Below, in pieces: positions 1 through 12,700 of a DNA stretch of 64,000 bases. The position numbers and the translations under genes are program-made. How positions within the stretch are numbered: the stretch's first letter is position 1; the number at the start of each line of letters is the position of its first letter. The stretch spans positions 60,770 through 124,769 of the forward strand of contig JAMYWO010000118.1 of the NCBI GenBank assembly GCA_024220525.1. Direction: 5' to 3'. The stretch comes from Cochliopodium minus (lineage: Eukaryota; Discosea; Himatismenida; Cochliopodiidae). A model generated the notes under the pieces. The model had not been told where the DNA came from. It ran no database searches and saw nothing but the letters and a program-made list of their open reading frames with translations.

Positions 1-2160
1 ATCATTCTTTAAAAAGAAAAATATAAAAATATAAAAATATAAAAATATAAAAATAATAAAATTAAAAATAAAAAATATAAAATATAAAATATAAAATATA
101 AAATAAAAAATAAAAAATAAAAAATAAATAATAAAAAATAAAATCAACAAAAAAAATAAAATAAAAAAAATGAAAATAAAAAATAAAAATGTGTAAAAAT
201 AAAATTAAAATTACAATAAATGGGAATGATGATGGAAAAAATATCTCTTCTTTTTTGGTTGTTTGAGAAATAATCAGCAAAGAAAAAGAAAAAGAGGAAA
301 GGAACAAATAAAATAAAAAGACTAAATATTTCCCATCCCTTCCATTCTTTCTCACACTTGTTACATATCTTTCTTTTCTCGAAATAACAATCCCCTCCTT
401 CTTCTGTGTCACATTCACACTAAATAAATTAAAAAAAATAAATAAAAATTGAAATTAAAATTAAAAATTATAAATTCAAAATATAATAATAAATGAAAAT
501 AAATAATAAAAAAATTATAAAAATATCAAAAAAAATTAATAAAAAAAAAATTTATTGTAAAAAAAAAAAATATTAAATTTAAAAGTAATTAATATATTCA
601 TAAATCCAAAAAAATAATGAATAAAATAAAAATGATAAATAAAATAAAAATTGAAATTAAAATTAAAATTTAATTAAAAATTCAAAAAATAACAAATAAA
701 ATAAATATTAATTAAAAATAGAAAATAAATAAGAAATTATACTTGACTACACAAAAACCCATTGTAACCTTTTCTACATATTCTGTTCGTACTGTTTCAC
801 AAAAAAAAAATTTGAAAACCAGAATAAAATAAAGAATTATTTTATAAAAAAAAAATAATTACGTGACAGCAGAATTATAAGTTAATTGGACATCTTTTTT
901 TAAAAAAATTCAAAATAAAATAATAAAAATTAAAAATTTAATTTTAGTAATACCACTGTTGTTGTTGCAAACAGAATAATCGCCACCAAAAATCTGACAA
1001 GGTAAAAATCCCAAAAAAGTGTTGTTTTTTGAGAAATAAGGATAGTAATCTTTTTCATACTTCATTTTGTTTCTTTTTTTTTTTCAAAACATTTATTAAA
1101 TAATTTAAATTAAAAAAAATTCATTTAAACATTTATTTAATATTTTTAATTAATTTAAATTATTTTATTTTTGAATTTTTTTTGTTGGTACCCCCCATTG
1201 CTGCAATCTGCTATTTTTCCATATTTAAGGATGCACAAATCACAAGTTTCTCTGGGTATTCCCCAATAATTGGCATTACACTCGCAATATTCATAATTCG
1301 TCAAGGAATCATCTTTTTATTTTAATTTAAAAAAAAATATAAAAATGAAAAAATGAAAAAATAAAAATTAAAAAACTAAAAACTAAAAAATAAAAAAATA
1401 ATTAAATAAAATATAAAATTAAAAATTAAAAAATAATTAATAATTAATATTAATATTAGGAAAAAACCAAAGTAAACATGAATATCCTTGTCTAACGTAT
1501 TAACCGTTTGTTGGCATTGGTAACTTTGTGTAGTTAGCTAATCAAATTGATAAAAGGTTATTTTTGATAAAATGAAGAAAAGTTAATAGAAATTTTTTTT
1601 TTTTTTCAATTACCAATTTAGGGTCGATTGTCTTGTAAAAAATTTGAGGTCCAGTCAATTGTCCTAAAGATGGGTTACTAGAGAGAAAAATAATTAAAAA
1701 TTTTTTTTTTGAAATATTAACAAAAATTTTTTTAAAACATTAAAATCTTTTGAAATATTTAGATTAAACTTTAAAAAAAACTTTATAATTTTTTAAAAAA
1801 ACTTTGTACTTTTTCAAATTGATGGAAAATAAGAGAATCGAATTGACATCTACGGGAACATTACGAATGAATGTATTTTCAAGAGAAACAGAAGACAAAT
1901 AAGGCATGTCCGCAAAAGAAAACTCTTGGAAATAATTATTGTTAAGAATCAAACTTTTGATAGTGTTGGGTATTTTGTTTAAATGCCTCAATGAGTTGTT
2001 TGATAAATCCAATATATCTATTTTTCCTACTCCTTCATTTGTGTCTATCGACACTCTTTCTAACAAGTTGTCACTTATGTTCATTATCGTAAGGTTTGAT
2101 CCTATTTTTATTTTCAGGTTCTTTATTACATTACCGCTCACTTTTCTAATATAAAAAAAA
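1..2160 (-). CDS. LRR and cysteine-rich (EGF-like) membrane receptor, both ends missing
   Basis: Several minus-strand exons read as one extracellular protein. An exon of about 2151-1810 carries leucine-rich repeats (LDLSNNSLRHL, SLILNNNYFQEF). It splices in frame (donor GTAC near 1809) to an exon at about 1675-1620 giving NNPSLGQLTGPQ. Further exons at about 1545-1465, 1305-1190, 1070-960 and 800-735 are rich in Cys, with spacing such as YCECNANYWG, ETCDLC and CRKGYNGFLC, which resembles EGF-like modules. An exon from 419 downwards has CECDTEEGGDCY and CNKC followed by a hydrophobic stretch (LFILFVPFLFFFFF) that could be a membrane segment. The start lies beyond the N at 2442 and the end beyond base 1. 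Role inferred: a single-pass surface receptor or adhesion protein. No ligand or intracellular domain is visible. Exon limits are approximate. Confidence 0.6.
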
Positions 2161-2189
2161 ATTATTGTTGGAAATATATCAACAAACAT

Positions 2190-2767
2190 ATTTTATTTTA
2201 ATGGTTTAATTCATTCATTTTTATTATATTGCTATATAAAATAAGCAAAAAAAATACTTGTAATGTTTTTCTTTATACTTAAAAACATCAAATTTTTAAA
2301 ATGATTAAGAAAAATTTAATAAATATAAAATAAAAAATAAAAAATAAATAAAAAATAAAAAATAAAAAAATAAAAAATAAAATTATCTTTTGAAAAGATT
2401 ATTTAGATGAACACTTGAAAAAAAATCAGAACAAAATAAATNATTTATTTTATTTATTTTATTTATTTTATTTATTTTATTTATTTTATTTATTTTATTT
2501 ATTTTATTTATTTTATACAGTTTATTAATTTTGAATTATTTTTATTTTCATTAATTTTTTTTTATGTATTATATTTTATTTTATTTTTCATTTTTTGATC
2601 TTTTTTATTTTTTATTTTTTATTTTAATTTTTAATTTTCCTTTTTGTTGATATTTTTTTTTTTTGAATAAATTTCTTTCTTTATTTTGTTTCGTTTCGTT
2701 TTTACTTTTTTTTATTTATTTTTTTTTGAAAAATCTTCAACAATAATTTAATCCTCTAAAATTACAG
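2190..2767. other. Gene-free A/T stretch containing a one-base assembly gap
   Basis: No coding exon could be read here. It contains an A-rich run, the N at 2442, a tandem array and T-rich sequence that looks like the intron in front of the exon at 2768. The real distance across the N is unknown, so the two flanking genes may not be neighbours. Confidence 0.6.
2443..2515. repeat. Tandem ATTTATTTT array beside the N at 2442
   Basis: About eight near-perfect copies of a 9-base unit (ATTTATTTT) start right after the N. The same unit appears again just left of the N at 59006 (about 58935-59004), so the two scaffold breaks share repeat sequence. Confidence 0.85.
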
Positions 2768-4992
2768 AATTTTGACTCAACTTTGAACGAAAACAAAAAA
2801 ATCAAAGAAGAAAAAGAGACTATGTTGTCTGAGCTTGTCATTCTCAGATTAACCAAAGTAATCCCTTTTTATTTGATAAAATTTAATTCAGATTATTATT
2901 ATTATTTTTATTTTTTAATTTATTTTTATTTTTTAGTTTGAATTTTTTAATCAATTTTATTTTATTTTTCCATTTTTTGTTTTTTATTTTTTATTCATAT
3001 TTTTTGATTTTTTTGATTTTTTTTTTAAAAATTTTTTATTTTTTATTTTATTTAATTTTATTTTTTCATTTTAATCTATTTTAAAAATAAAGGCTCAATT
3101 ATCAACAGAAAAAAAAGAAAACGAAAAATTGAAAGAGGAAATCGCAAATTTGAAAAAATCGATCCACCATCAAGACAACGACAAAAAGAAGACTTTAGAC
3201 GATATGGAGAATCTTCGTTCTACCATCAAATCTCTTGAAGAAAGCCTCGAAAAAAGCAGATATGATTTTAACAATATTTCTGGTTCGTTATTTAAAATTA
3301 TATTTTATATTTTAAATTTTAAATTTTACATTTTACATTTTATATTTTATATTTTATATTTTATATTTTTACTTTTATTTTTATTTTATTTTTATTTTTA
3401 TTTTTTCGAAAATCAAAAAGGCGACTTTTCGGGAGCTAATCTCGCTGCATCAGTCGCCATCAACTCCAAAATGAATAAGGGTCCCTCCATCTCCTTACAA
3501 GTTCTCGTCTGTCCCATTTTGAACTGGAAAACTTTTGGATCACAGTCTTGGGGTAATAAAAAAAAATTAAAAAAAAATGAATTAAAAAAAAATAAAAAAT
3601 AAAATAAAAAATAAAAAATAAAATAAAAAATAAAAAATAATCATTTTTTATTAAAAAATAAAATAAAAAAATCCGTTTCAATCTGGCAGGAACATACGTA
3701 ATTTTTTTTCACTCGAGTTTATAATTTTTTTATTTATTTTTTGTATCTTTCATTATTTTTTTTTTTTATTTTTTTTATTATTTTTTATTATTTTTCTTAT
3801 TTATTCATTTTGATTTTAATTTTTAATTTTAATTTTTTTTAATTTCATTAATTTCTCTTTTTTTTTTGATATTTCTTTTTATTATTTCTTTAGGGAACAA
3901 AAGGTGTTTTGACTACGGAAAATGTTGTTTCAATGAGACATCTCGCTTTTGAGAAGTTGGAAGATACTCACAACCCCATCGCCTCCCCTCTTCTCTTCGA
4001 TGACTTCAGAAACTTGCCTCCTGCTTACATTTTTGCAGGTAAAAAAAACATAAAAAATAAAAAATAAAAAATAAAAAATAAAAAATAAATAAAAGGTGGC
4101 TTGGATCCTCTTAGAGATGACGCTAAACAATATTTCAACAAGTTGGTCGAAAGCAAAGTGGAAGCGTACTACTCCGAATATTCAAATTGCCCTCACAGTA
4201 ATCCCATAATATCAAAATTTTTTTAAATTTTAATTAATTTTTTAATTTAAATTGATTTTTTAAATTTAAATTGATTTTTTAATTTAAATTGATTTTTTAA
4301 TTATTTTTTGATAAGATTCAAAATTATTTAAATTATTTTTTTAAATTCTCATTAAAAAAGATTGGTTCAACACAATCGACACAGATGAAAAAACAGAGGC
4401 GAGACATGAATTCGTTTTCGCCATCAAAAAGAACCTGGGAGAAATTTCCCTCATCGATTTCTCTGAAAACTCAAACATGTTTGGAAGCACCTCCAATGAT
4501 GTCATTCAAATCTCTGAAGATCAAGAAATTGGAGGTAAAAAAAATAAAAAATAAAAAATAAAAAAATAAATAAATAAAAAATAAAAAAATAAATAAATAA
4601 ATAAAAAAATTTTTTTAATAGGCAAAAGAGCAAGTCTTTTGTTCATGAAAGATGACCAAGATACCACCGAGCAATATGGGAGCAACGATGATGTTTTAAT
4701 CATAAATAATGATGAGATTGAGCCAAACAACCAAAACTTTGATTATCAAATTGTGGAAAATCCGAGTTAAAAATATTAATTATTTTTTAATTTATTTTAA
4801 TTTTTCATTTTAGATACCATTCATGACAACTTCCAAGAACAAAATTTGAATGAATACAACCAACATTTTGACGAGAACAATAACCATAACGAGAATTTTC
4901 AATACAACCAAAACAACAATCAGTACCAAAATGATCAGAACAACAACCAGAATAACCAAAACTTTGACCATGTTTTTTCTGATTTAAACTGA
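2768..4992 (+). CDS. Coiled-coil segment joined to the C-terminal half of an HSL-type alpha/beta hydrolase, 5' incomplete
   Basis: Exons at 2768-2857 and 3093-3283 encode a charged coiled coil. An intron then leads in frame to 3420-3552, encoding GDFSGANLAAS, the nucleophile-elbow region of hormone-sensitive-lipase-like hydrolases. An 8-nt micro-exon (3690-3697) is needed to keep frame into 3894-4038. Then follow 4096-4197 with GGLDPLRDD (acid residue), 4361-4534, 4622-4765 and 4814-4992, with SNCPH as the likely catalytic His region and an N/Q-rich tail ending TGA. In this family the elbow is normally GDSAGG; here the Ser position reads Phe (GDFSG), so activity is doubtful. The N-terminal HGGG half is absent here but a matching half-gene lies at 58529. 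The coil-hydrolase join may be a repeat-mediated assembly chimera. Confidence 0.6.
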
Positions 4993-5128
4993 GATCACAA
5001 ACAAAAAAAAAATTAAAAAAAGTGTTTAAAAATTAAAAAAAAATTATTTATTTTCTATTTATTTTATTTTTTTTTTTTCCAAACAAAAAAAAGTTTTTCT
5101 ACATAACTAAACTATTTTCTTTTTTTTT

Positions 5129-8127
5129 TTAATTTTCAGATCCACTGAGGATTAAGTTGGGAGTAGAAACATGTATTTTGGGTACGTAACCCACATTACC
5201 ACCATCAGACTCACACATATACATATCTTTAGATTTTTTTTTGATGATAAGCTTTTGGCCACCCTTCACCTTTAAGTGGTTAGGGTCATCCGATTCATAG
5301 TCGATTAAAGCGAAGGCTATTTCTGCCTCATTTTCTTTTTCTAGACTAATAAAAAACAATTAAAATTAAAATGTTTAAAAAAAAAGAAAATAAAAATAAA
5401 AATATAAAAATGAAAAAATAAAAATAAAATATAAAAATAAAATATAAAAATAAAATATAAAAATAAAAAATAAATAACCTCATGTGAGGCTCGCTTTTAT
5501 AAGATTTTAAAGAAGGTTTGTCGTCAACTTCGACGATCTGCGTGTTGATGAGAAAAGTGGAGAAGTCTTTGCTAACGATTTTGTTTGAGGAAAGTTTTTT
5601 GGTGGCCTTATGAACTATGGTAGGTACAGAAGAGCCCGTTGTTGGAATCGAGAATATTTGTGATGATCTACAAAAAAAAAAAAAGTTGATTTAAAAATAA
5701 TGAAATTGTGTAATAATGAAATAATCATATAATAAAAAAATATTAAAATAATCATATAATAAAAATAAAAATCAAAAAAAATTGAAAAAACAAAATAAAA
5801 CATGAGTAAATGAAAACAATTAAAATTAAAATAAAAAATATAATAAATAAATAAAAAAATAAAAAAATAAAAAATAAAAAATAAAAAATAAAAAAATAAA
5901 AAAATAAAAAATAAATAAAAAAAATAAAATAAAATACCTGGGCTTCCAGTTAAGCCAAACAACGACCACGCTGATATTGTCGGTACTATTTTTCTCAAAA
6001 GACTGTGAGACTAAGAGTCTGGAAGCCATAGAAGAAGAGTAGCCGTTACGCAAGGCCTTCGAGCAGATGTCCACTGATGCTTGGTAGGTCACTTGATCCC
6101 ACAATCCTTTTTAAATGTAAAAAATAAAAAATAAAAAAATAAAAAAAAATTAAAAAATAAAAAAAAATAAAAAAATAAAAAAAAATAAAAAAAAATAAAA
6201 TGAAATAATAAAATGAAAAAAATAAAAAAAATGTAATTAAAAAAAAATAAAAGAAAAAGAATAAAAATAATTGAAAATAAAAAAAAAACCAAAGAATCAA
6301 AATAAAAATATAATTTAAATAAAAAAATGAAATAAATAATAAAAAAATTGATTTATAAAAAATAAAAAAAATTAAAAATTTACCATCACAAGCAATTACG
6401 ATGAACTCGCAATCAGGCTCTAAGGTGAGATGATTGACGAATGGATCTGAAGATACGTAGACTGCCTCTGCTTTGGGTGGCTAAAAAAGAAATAATAAAA
6501 TAAAATAAAATATTTAAATAATTAATAAATTTGTGAATCAAAAAATAAAAACAAAAATAAATAAAAATAAAAAAATTTAAAAATAAAAATTGATAAAATA
6601 AAAATTAATAAAATAAAAATTAATAAAATAAAATTAAAAAATCAAAAAAAAATAAAAATAAAAATTAATGAAAATGAAATAATAAAATAAAAAATTTTAA
6701 AAAAACAAAAATGAATAAAATAAATTAAAAAAATAAATAAAAAATAACGAAATAAAAATAAAAAATCAATTACTTTGAAATCGCCATCTCCTAAAGCCCT
6801 ACTTACTGCCAAAGAGCCAAAGACGCGGCCTTTAAATACATATCCTCCATTTTGTTCGATACGCTTCTTCTCGGACTCATCGTCAGGCTTGTGTTTTTTT
6901 GTGAGCAACTCTGCTCCGCATTTTCCATTCTTCATTCTTCTTCCTATTTTCAGGCAAAATGAAATAAAAAATAAATAAAAATAAATGAAAAATAAATAAA
7001 AAATAAAAAATAAAAAATGAAATGATAAAAATTAAAATAAATAACGTCAACATTAAAACGAAATGAACAATATAAAAAATAATGAAGATTAGAAAAATTA
7101 ATCAATTTAAAAGTTCTCAAAAAAAAATCAAATAATTAATCTTTGATTTAATAAAATTAAAAAAAAAAAAATATTTATATTATATAATTTATAAATGACA
7201 AAGATTCGTTATTATTTCAAATGAATATATTATTTGTATCTGAAAATAATATTTGATAAATCTATGGATCCATCTCATATTGAAGGAAGGGAAAAAAAAA
7301 AAGGAAGAATTATCAATGAGAATATCTTACCCAATACCGCTTCAGAATCACCAAGATTAGCGATGAAAATGTCTCTTTCAACTATCACGACGACCGCAAC
7401 CGTTGTCCCCGTAGCATCTTTGCTGATCTTGGTTAATTCCCCGCACATGTATTTATCCACGGAGAGGAAGGTGTTGCGGAGGATTTCGGGGATGAGATCC
7501 TTGGCATTCTTGGCATTCACCTCTGTATTCTCTTTGATTTGTTTGAAAAATTCTACATGTAATATTCTTGAGCATAATATCGAAGCCTCGTCCCCACCAT
7601 GACCTATTTTATTATGAATGGTGATAAAAAAATTATTGAGCTTGGGATGGATTATTTGATCAATTTTTTTGACATCAATTATAAAATATTACTTTTTTAA
7701 TGTTGTATATGAAAGAGATATCTTGAAAAGAAAATTTCTTATGAAATGAATCTTATAATATAAAATGAAGTTTCTTGTGAGAATTTTTAAATTAAAATAT
7801 GTCTCTCATGAGTGTATATTATTATAAAGAGATATCAATTTTTTTTCTTCAAATTTGAATTGTATTAATTTTTTTACCATCATAAACACCATAATACGAA
7901 ATAGATAAATCTCTGATTTTGAAATTATCTAAATTTATGTGTTTATCCTCCATGGTTTTTCTTCTTCCCCTAGAACAACCATGCCCCGAATGAGGAAATG
8001 GAATCATACTTTTTTTCTCTTCTAGTACCTTTGATAATTTCTTCTCGATATAATTAGGGTTCTTTTGAACGTTATGAAAGTTTATGCCAGGAAATATAGG
8101 TTTATCATCGTTTTTAGATTCGTGCAT
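5129..8127 (-). CDS. PP2C-family protein phosphatase with C-terminal SH3 domain
   Basis: Metal-dependent Ser/Thr phosphatase in seven exons: about 8127-7879, 7606-7330, 6940-6777, 6480-6383, 6112-5940, 5668-5480 and 5346-5129. In order the protein shows GRRKTMEDKH, YDGHGGDEAS, DATGTTVAVVVI, ANLGDSEAVLG, VSRALGDGDFK, IACDGLWDQVT and DNISVVVVWL, so the PP2C motifs with the metal-binding Asp residues are all present. After a roughly 60-residue linker the last exon encodes an SH3 fold (AFALIDYES, MYMCESDGGNVGYVP). Total length is about 450 residues. PP2C enzymes usually carry no SH3; the fusion suggests recruitment to a proline-rich partner, which is inference. Start taken at the ATG giving MHESKNDDK. 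Confidence 0.88.
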
Positions 8128-8523
8128 TCTTATTCCTATTGAGGTTGTAAATAAAAAATTTTTAATAAAGAGTGTATTTTGGGTGGTGGAAAATATGATC
8201 CTTAATTTCGAATTTGATGTCTTTTTTTACCAGGAAATGATTCCTTTTTCATTTATTTCCTAATATATATTGAAAATATGTTTGTATTGATGTAAATTAT
8301 ACGAATTTTGGGTTATCGATAGGTATTTTATAATGTTTGTGAGAATTATGCGAGTACTCTCAATTTTTTTATATATATTTTTTATATTTGTACGCTAAAT
8401 AAACAACTAGATTCTAAACACATGGACCAAATTTCTTTAGATACATATAAATTGATTGTTAACATTTAATGTCGATATATTAACATGCTATAAACAATTT
8501 TAATTTAATATAATTTTCATGTT
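8128..8523. other. Intergenic, nothing recognised
   Basis: A/T-rich sequence between the start of the phosphatase and the stop of the methyltransferase, which lie on the same strand. I see no coding exon or repeat. It must hold the phosphatase promoter and the methyltransferase 3' end, but no element can be singled out. Confidence 0.5.
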
Positions 8524-9648
8524 TCAGTTCCTCTTCTTCTGGATGATGAAAATATGCATGGGATTTCCACCTCTCCCACTGGTCTTGAGCTGCTCTTTGG
8601 GAACCTCGACACGATTGAAAGATTTGTCCAATTCAGAGAAGAAATCGAGCTCATCCTTACTCCTGACCCTATAGGCGAGATAGAAGAGGGTATCTTGATT
8701 CATCACATCATGCAATGTTTTTAATAAAGGAGCGAATCCATCACGTTGATAGACGATATCAGATCCCAACACAACATCATAGCTCTCACGGAAGCCCTTT
8801 TCTTGATGATTCAGATCTTCTCCCCAATTCAATTCCTTGATCAAGATTCTTTTTCTATCTTCTTCGCTTTGGATGTTGGATTCCACATTCTCCTTGATCA
8901 CTGGCAATAATCTTTTTTATGATGAAATTTATATTTATATGATATTTCCGATATTAACAGATCAAATCGTCATAAAATAAAATGATCTTTATAATAATTA
9001 TCATTATAATATAATTTGGATCCATTTATATTTCAACATATGATAAAATACAAATTGATCATTGATTGAATATGATCATATTATCATTTGTATATGTTAA
9101 TTGATATTGATCCATTCTTTGATATATTCACTAACAATTTTACTTTTCAATTTCTGTCACTGTGACTTCTTGTGCTCCACATAGATGAGCTATAATCGAT
9201 ACAAGTCCTAATAAAGAAATGTTTCAAATATTGTTATGAAAATTTTTTTTTACACTACCTATTCCTGATCCCTTTCATAAAATTTCAAAATTTCTTTTCG
9301 CATTGCATTATTAGTTATTTTACCAATTCTATCACAGTTTTTCCTTTTATATCTTTGATATTATCTTCAAGATATTTTCCCAATACTAATGCTCCCTCCC
9401 ATATGATCGATCCTAATTCAAATTTATGAGTTTAAAGGCTTTAAAATACATTTTATTATGGTCAAAGATATCAAACCCAAACATAGAGAGGGTTTTTGAA
9501 TGATCTGCAAATTATGCCCATTAGTTAGTATTTCATGAACTTTATTTTGCAATCTATTTATTCTATCTATATATGCTTCCTTGAGAATGTTATTGATTTG
9601 GGAATAGTCTTCTTTGTCATCCTCCTTCATTTTTTTTTTTTTCTCCAT
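8524..9648 (-). CDS. METTL21-type (family 16) protein lysine methyltransferase
   Basis: Five exons: about 9648-9477, 9412-9324, a 13-nt micro-exon 9271-9259, 9207-9144 and 8911-8524. Joined, they give CLGSIIWEGALVLGKYL, then IELGSGIGLVSIIAHLCGA (the SAM-binding glycine motif, part of it encoded by the micro-exon), VTVTEIEKLLPVIKENV, and DVVLGSDIVYQ, the family's post-motif. About 255 residues. Members of this Rossmann-fold family trimethylate lysines on chaperones, elongation factors or calmodulin; the substrate here cannot be told. An N-terminal helix-rich extension of about 55 residues precedes the domain. An in-frame ATG also lies at 9693; the downstream one is preferred because it begins the charged helical segment. 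Confidence 0.85.
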
Positions 9649-9791
9649 CAAAAATGTATATGATCTTAATATTTTCCCAGAGAAAAGTATCAAAAAGCTG
9701 ATTTTTGTCCAAACTATGAATTACACGTGCATTTAATTTTTATTGCTTTTTCTTTTGAAAATTATTGAATAAATAAAAAAAAATTGACAAA

Positions 9792-12700
9792 ATGCAAGTT
9801 GATTCAAGTATATTCAAGGGATGGAAAACTGCATTATTGACGGCAGTTATGATCCTCCCTCTATTTTTTGTATTTTATTTGTTGTATGAAGCCAAAATAG
9901 CAGGATTAGAACAAAAACTTGTGAATTCTTCGAAATATCTCAATAAAATGGAAGATACGAACAATGAATTCAAAGATTTGCTCACAAATATGAAAGATAA
10001 AATAACAGAGATTCCTCATTTATCTACAAAGAATAAAGAAGATATGTTGAAAGAATTTGAAACGTTAGAAACATTATTGACATCGCTGAAAGATGGATCA
10101 GATTCAAATACAAAAGGAATAAAACTAATGACAAATATAACAAAGATCATACATGATAGAATGTTGGATTACACCAAATTGATTTTGGAATCCCAAAACA
10201 AATTGATAGAAAGCCTTCCAACGAAAATAATAGATGGAATCTCGTCATTGGCACCTCCAAAATCATTAAATGCAGCAATCACATCTGGAGTATTTAATAA
10301 GAGCAGATTATTTTTCACCTATGAAGAACAGATGGAGAATAAAGCAAAACAAGAATATTTGAGCAAGGAAGAATTTGGAGATGAACAAACATTGCATTTC
10401 ATCTCGCATTCACATTGGGATAGAGAATGGTATTTGCCATTTGAGAAGATGAGAAGAAAATTGGTTTTGTTGTTTGATCAAGTGATGGAGGAGATGTATG
10501 GGGAGAGAAAGGATGCGAGATTCAAACATTTCCATTTGGATGGACAAACCATCCCTCTGTATGATTACTTGCAAATCAAGCCTGATCGTGAGGAGCTTTT
10601 GAGACAGGCGAACGATGAGGGGAGATTGGCAGTGGGACCATGGTATGTGCAACCTGATGAGTTCATCGTCTCTCCTGAATCGATGATCAGAAATCTTCAG
10701 TTGGGAATCAGATTGGCATATAGAATGGGGCCTAATCCTGCATTCATGGGGTATATGGCAGATAATTTCGGACATATCTCCCAAATGCCCCAATTACTCG
10801 ATCAATTCGGCATAGATAACGCTGTGTTTGCCAGAGGTGTTTCTGAAGCACATCGTACCGAGTACAACTGGCACGGAGCCGACGGAACTACCATTTTCAT
10901 GTACTACATGGACTACTACTGCAACTTTGCTCTCAACAGGGGTTCCGCTTGGAGACTCAAGAATTTGGAGGAGCTCATGAAGGATAAGAACGTCATCAGA
11001 CAGACTGTTCTCGAGAAGGTCAATCGTTTTGTACTCAATTTTAACTCTAAAAGCAAACACCTTGTAATGATGGATGGTTGTGATCATTCAGGGCTTGGTA
11101 TTTTGTTTTTAAAAATCTTCTTAATTTTGTTATGTTTTTTTTTTTAGTTATTTTTATTGATTTTTTAATTTTTATTTACAATTTTTTAATTCTTGTTCAT
11201 TTTTTTGAATTTTTTAATTTTTTTTTTTAATCTTTTATTTAAAATTTAATTTTTCTTAAATAGATTTCAACTTGGTTGATGTTGTTGATTTTGTAAATAA
11301 GGAGATGGCGCCCAAATACAGGGCTGTGCATAGTTCCATCCCTAAACTTGTTCGTGCTTCCATGAACCACATCAAAGAGAATGACATCAAGTTAGATGAT
11401 CTCTACGGAGAGTTGAGAGTTGGTATTGATACTTTGAAAGGTGTTTTGTCAAATGAAATACATCAGAAACAAGCTAATTGGAGGTAAGAATAAATTTTAT
11501 TAAGACAAAAACAATCATTTTTTTTATAAAGAGATCATAAATAAAATTTTTATTTTTATTTTGTTTAGTATCGTTTTTTATTTTTATTTTTATTTTTTTG
11601 ATTTATTGTTTTTCAATTTATTTTAATTGGGAAAATATCTTCATTTTTATTTTACTATTATTCATATTATTTCATTATTTTTTTTTGATTTATTGTTTTT
11701 CATTTTTGATTTTTCTAATTTTTTTTTTGGCCAGATCCCAAACCCTCCTCGAAAAATGGGCAGAACCATTCTCGGCAATCAGATGGGCCATCCTACGTTC
11801 CAACAAAAACGCAGCAGGAAGATCCGTCTCCTTCCAACTCTATCCAGATCAATATCTCGAATACTGTTGGAAACTCTTGTTGGAGAATCATCCCCACGAC
11901 AGTATTTGTGGTTCTTCTGTCTCGGCTGTCCACGTTGAAGTTGACCAGAGATTCCGTAAGGTCGAGCAGATTGCTGATCAGTTGGCTTCTGAGTCTTTGA
12001 TCTCCTTGTCCTATCTCTCCAACAACCAAAACAAAGGTAAAAAAAAATACACAAAAGTTACACTAAAAAAAAATTAAAAAAGTTCTTTAAAAATTAAAAT
12101 AATAAAATAATGAAGTTTTTAAAAAAACTTTAATATAGTTGAAAGAAAAAAATTAATTAAAATTATGTTCAAAAAATCAAAAAAAAGTCTACAAAAAAAA
12201 TAAAATAAAATTAAAATAAGAAAAATTTCTTAATCAGCTTTTTAAATTTTTATTCATTTTTTTTTTCGATAGGTTACAACGCCAACACAGGTTTCGTCAA
12301 ATTGTTTGTCTTCAACAGTTTGACCACCAACAGACACGAGATCGTCTTCGCAGAAGTGAATCTCCCTCAAAACGTGAAGGGCTCTTCACCCAAGTACGAC
12401 ATCAAAGTCTTCGACGAGACCACCCAAAAGGAGGTTGATCACGTCATCCTCGGTCAAGAGTATGGCGCCTTTTGGTACACTTTGTTTGATGAGGAGTTTA
12501 GAGAGGGTGATAACAGCTACAACCGTGTCAAAATCGCTTTTAGAGCTAAGGTTCCTCCTCTGGGTATATCAATTTTTTTTTATTACTTTTGTTTTCTAGC
12601 TATTTTTATTTTATATTTCATCCAAATATTTGATCAATTAATTTGTCATTTTTTTAATATCAAGTTTTTCCATTTCTTTTTGATCTCATTTTTTTTTTTA

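Noticed and set aside
62-260. Long F/L/I/Y-rich open frames on the minus strand
   Set aside because: They are translations of AAAAT/AATAA intron repeats; only the Cys-rich frame above about 216 has real composition. The same applies to many frames at 5600-6300, 13930-14120, 15230-15560 and 58250-58540.
2443-2515. Possible centromere or origin because of the tandem repeat
   Set aside because: The same short units occur in many introns here and beside other N characters; simple microsatellite is enough.
10410-11087. Minus-strand open frames opposite the mannosidase exon
   Set aside because: They are antisense shadows of a strongly conserved GH38 exon, with no motif of their own.
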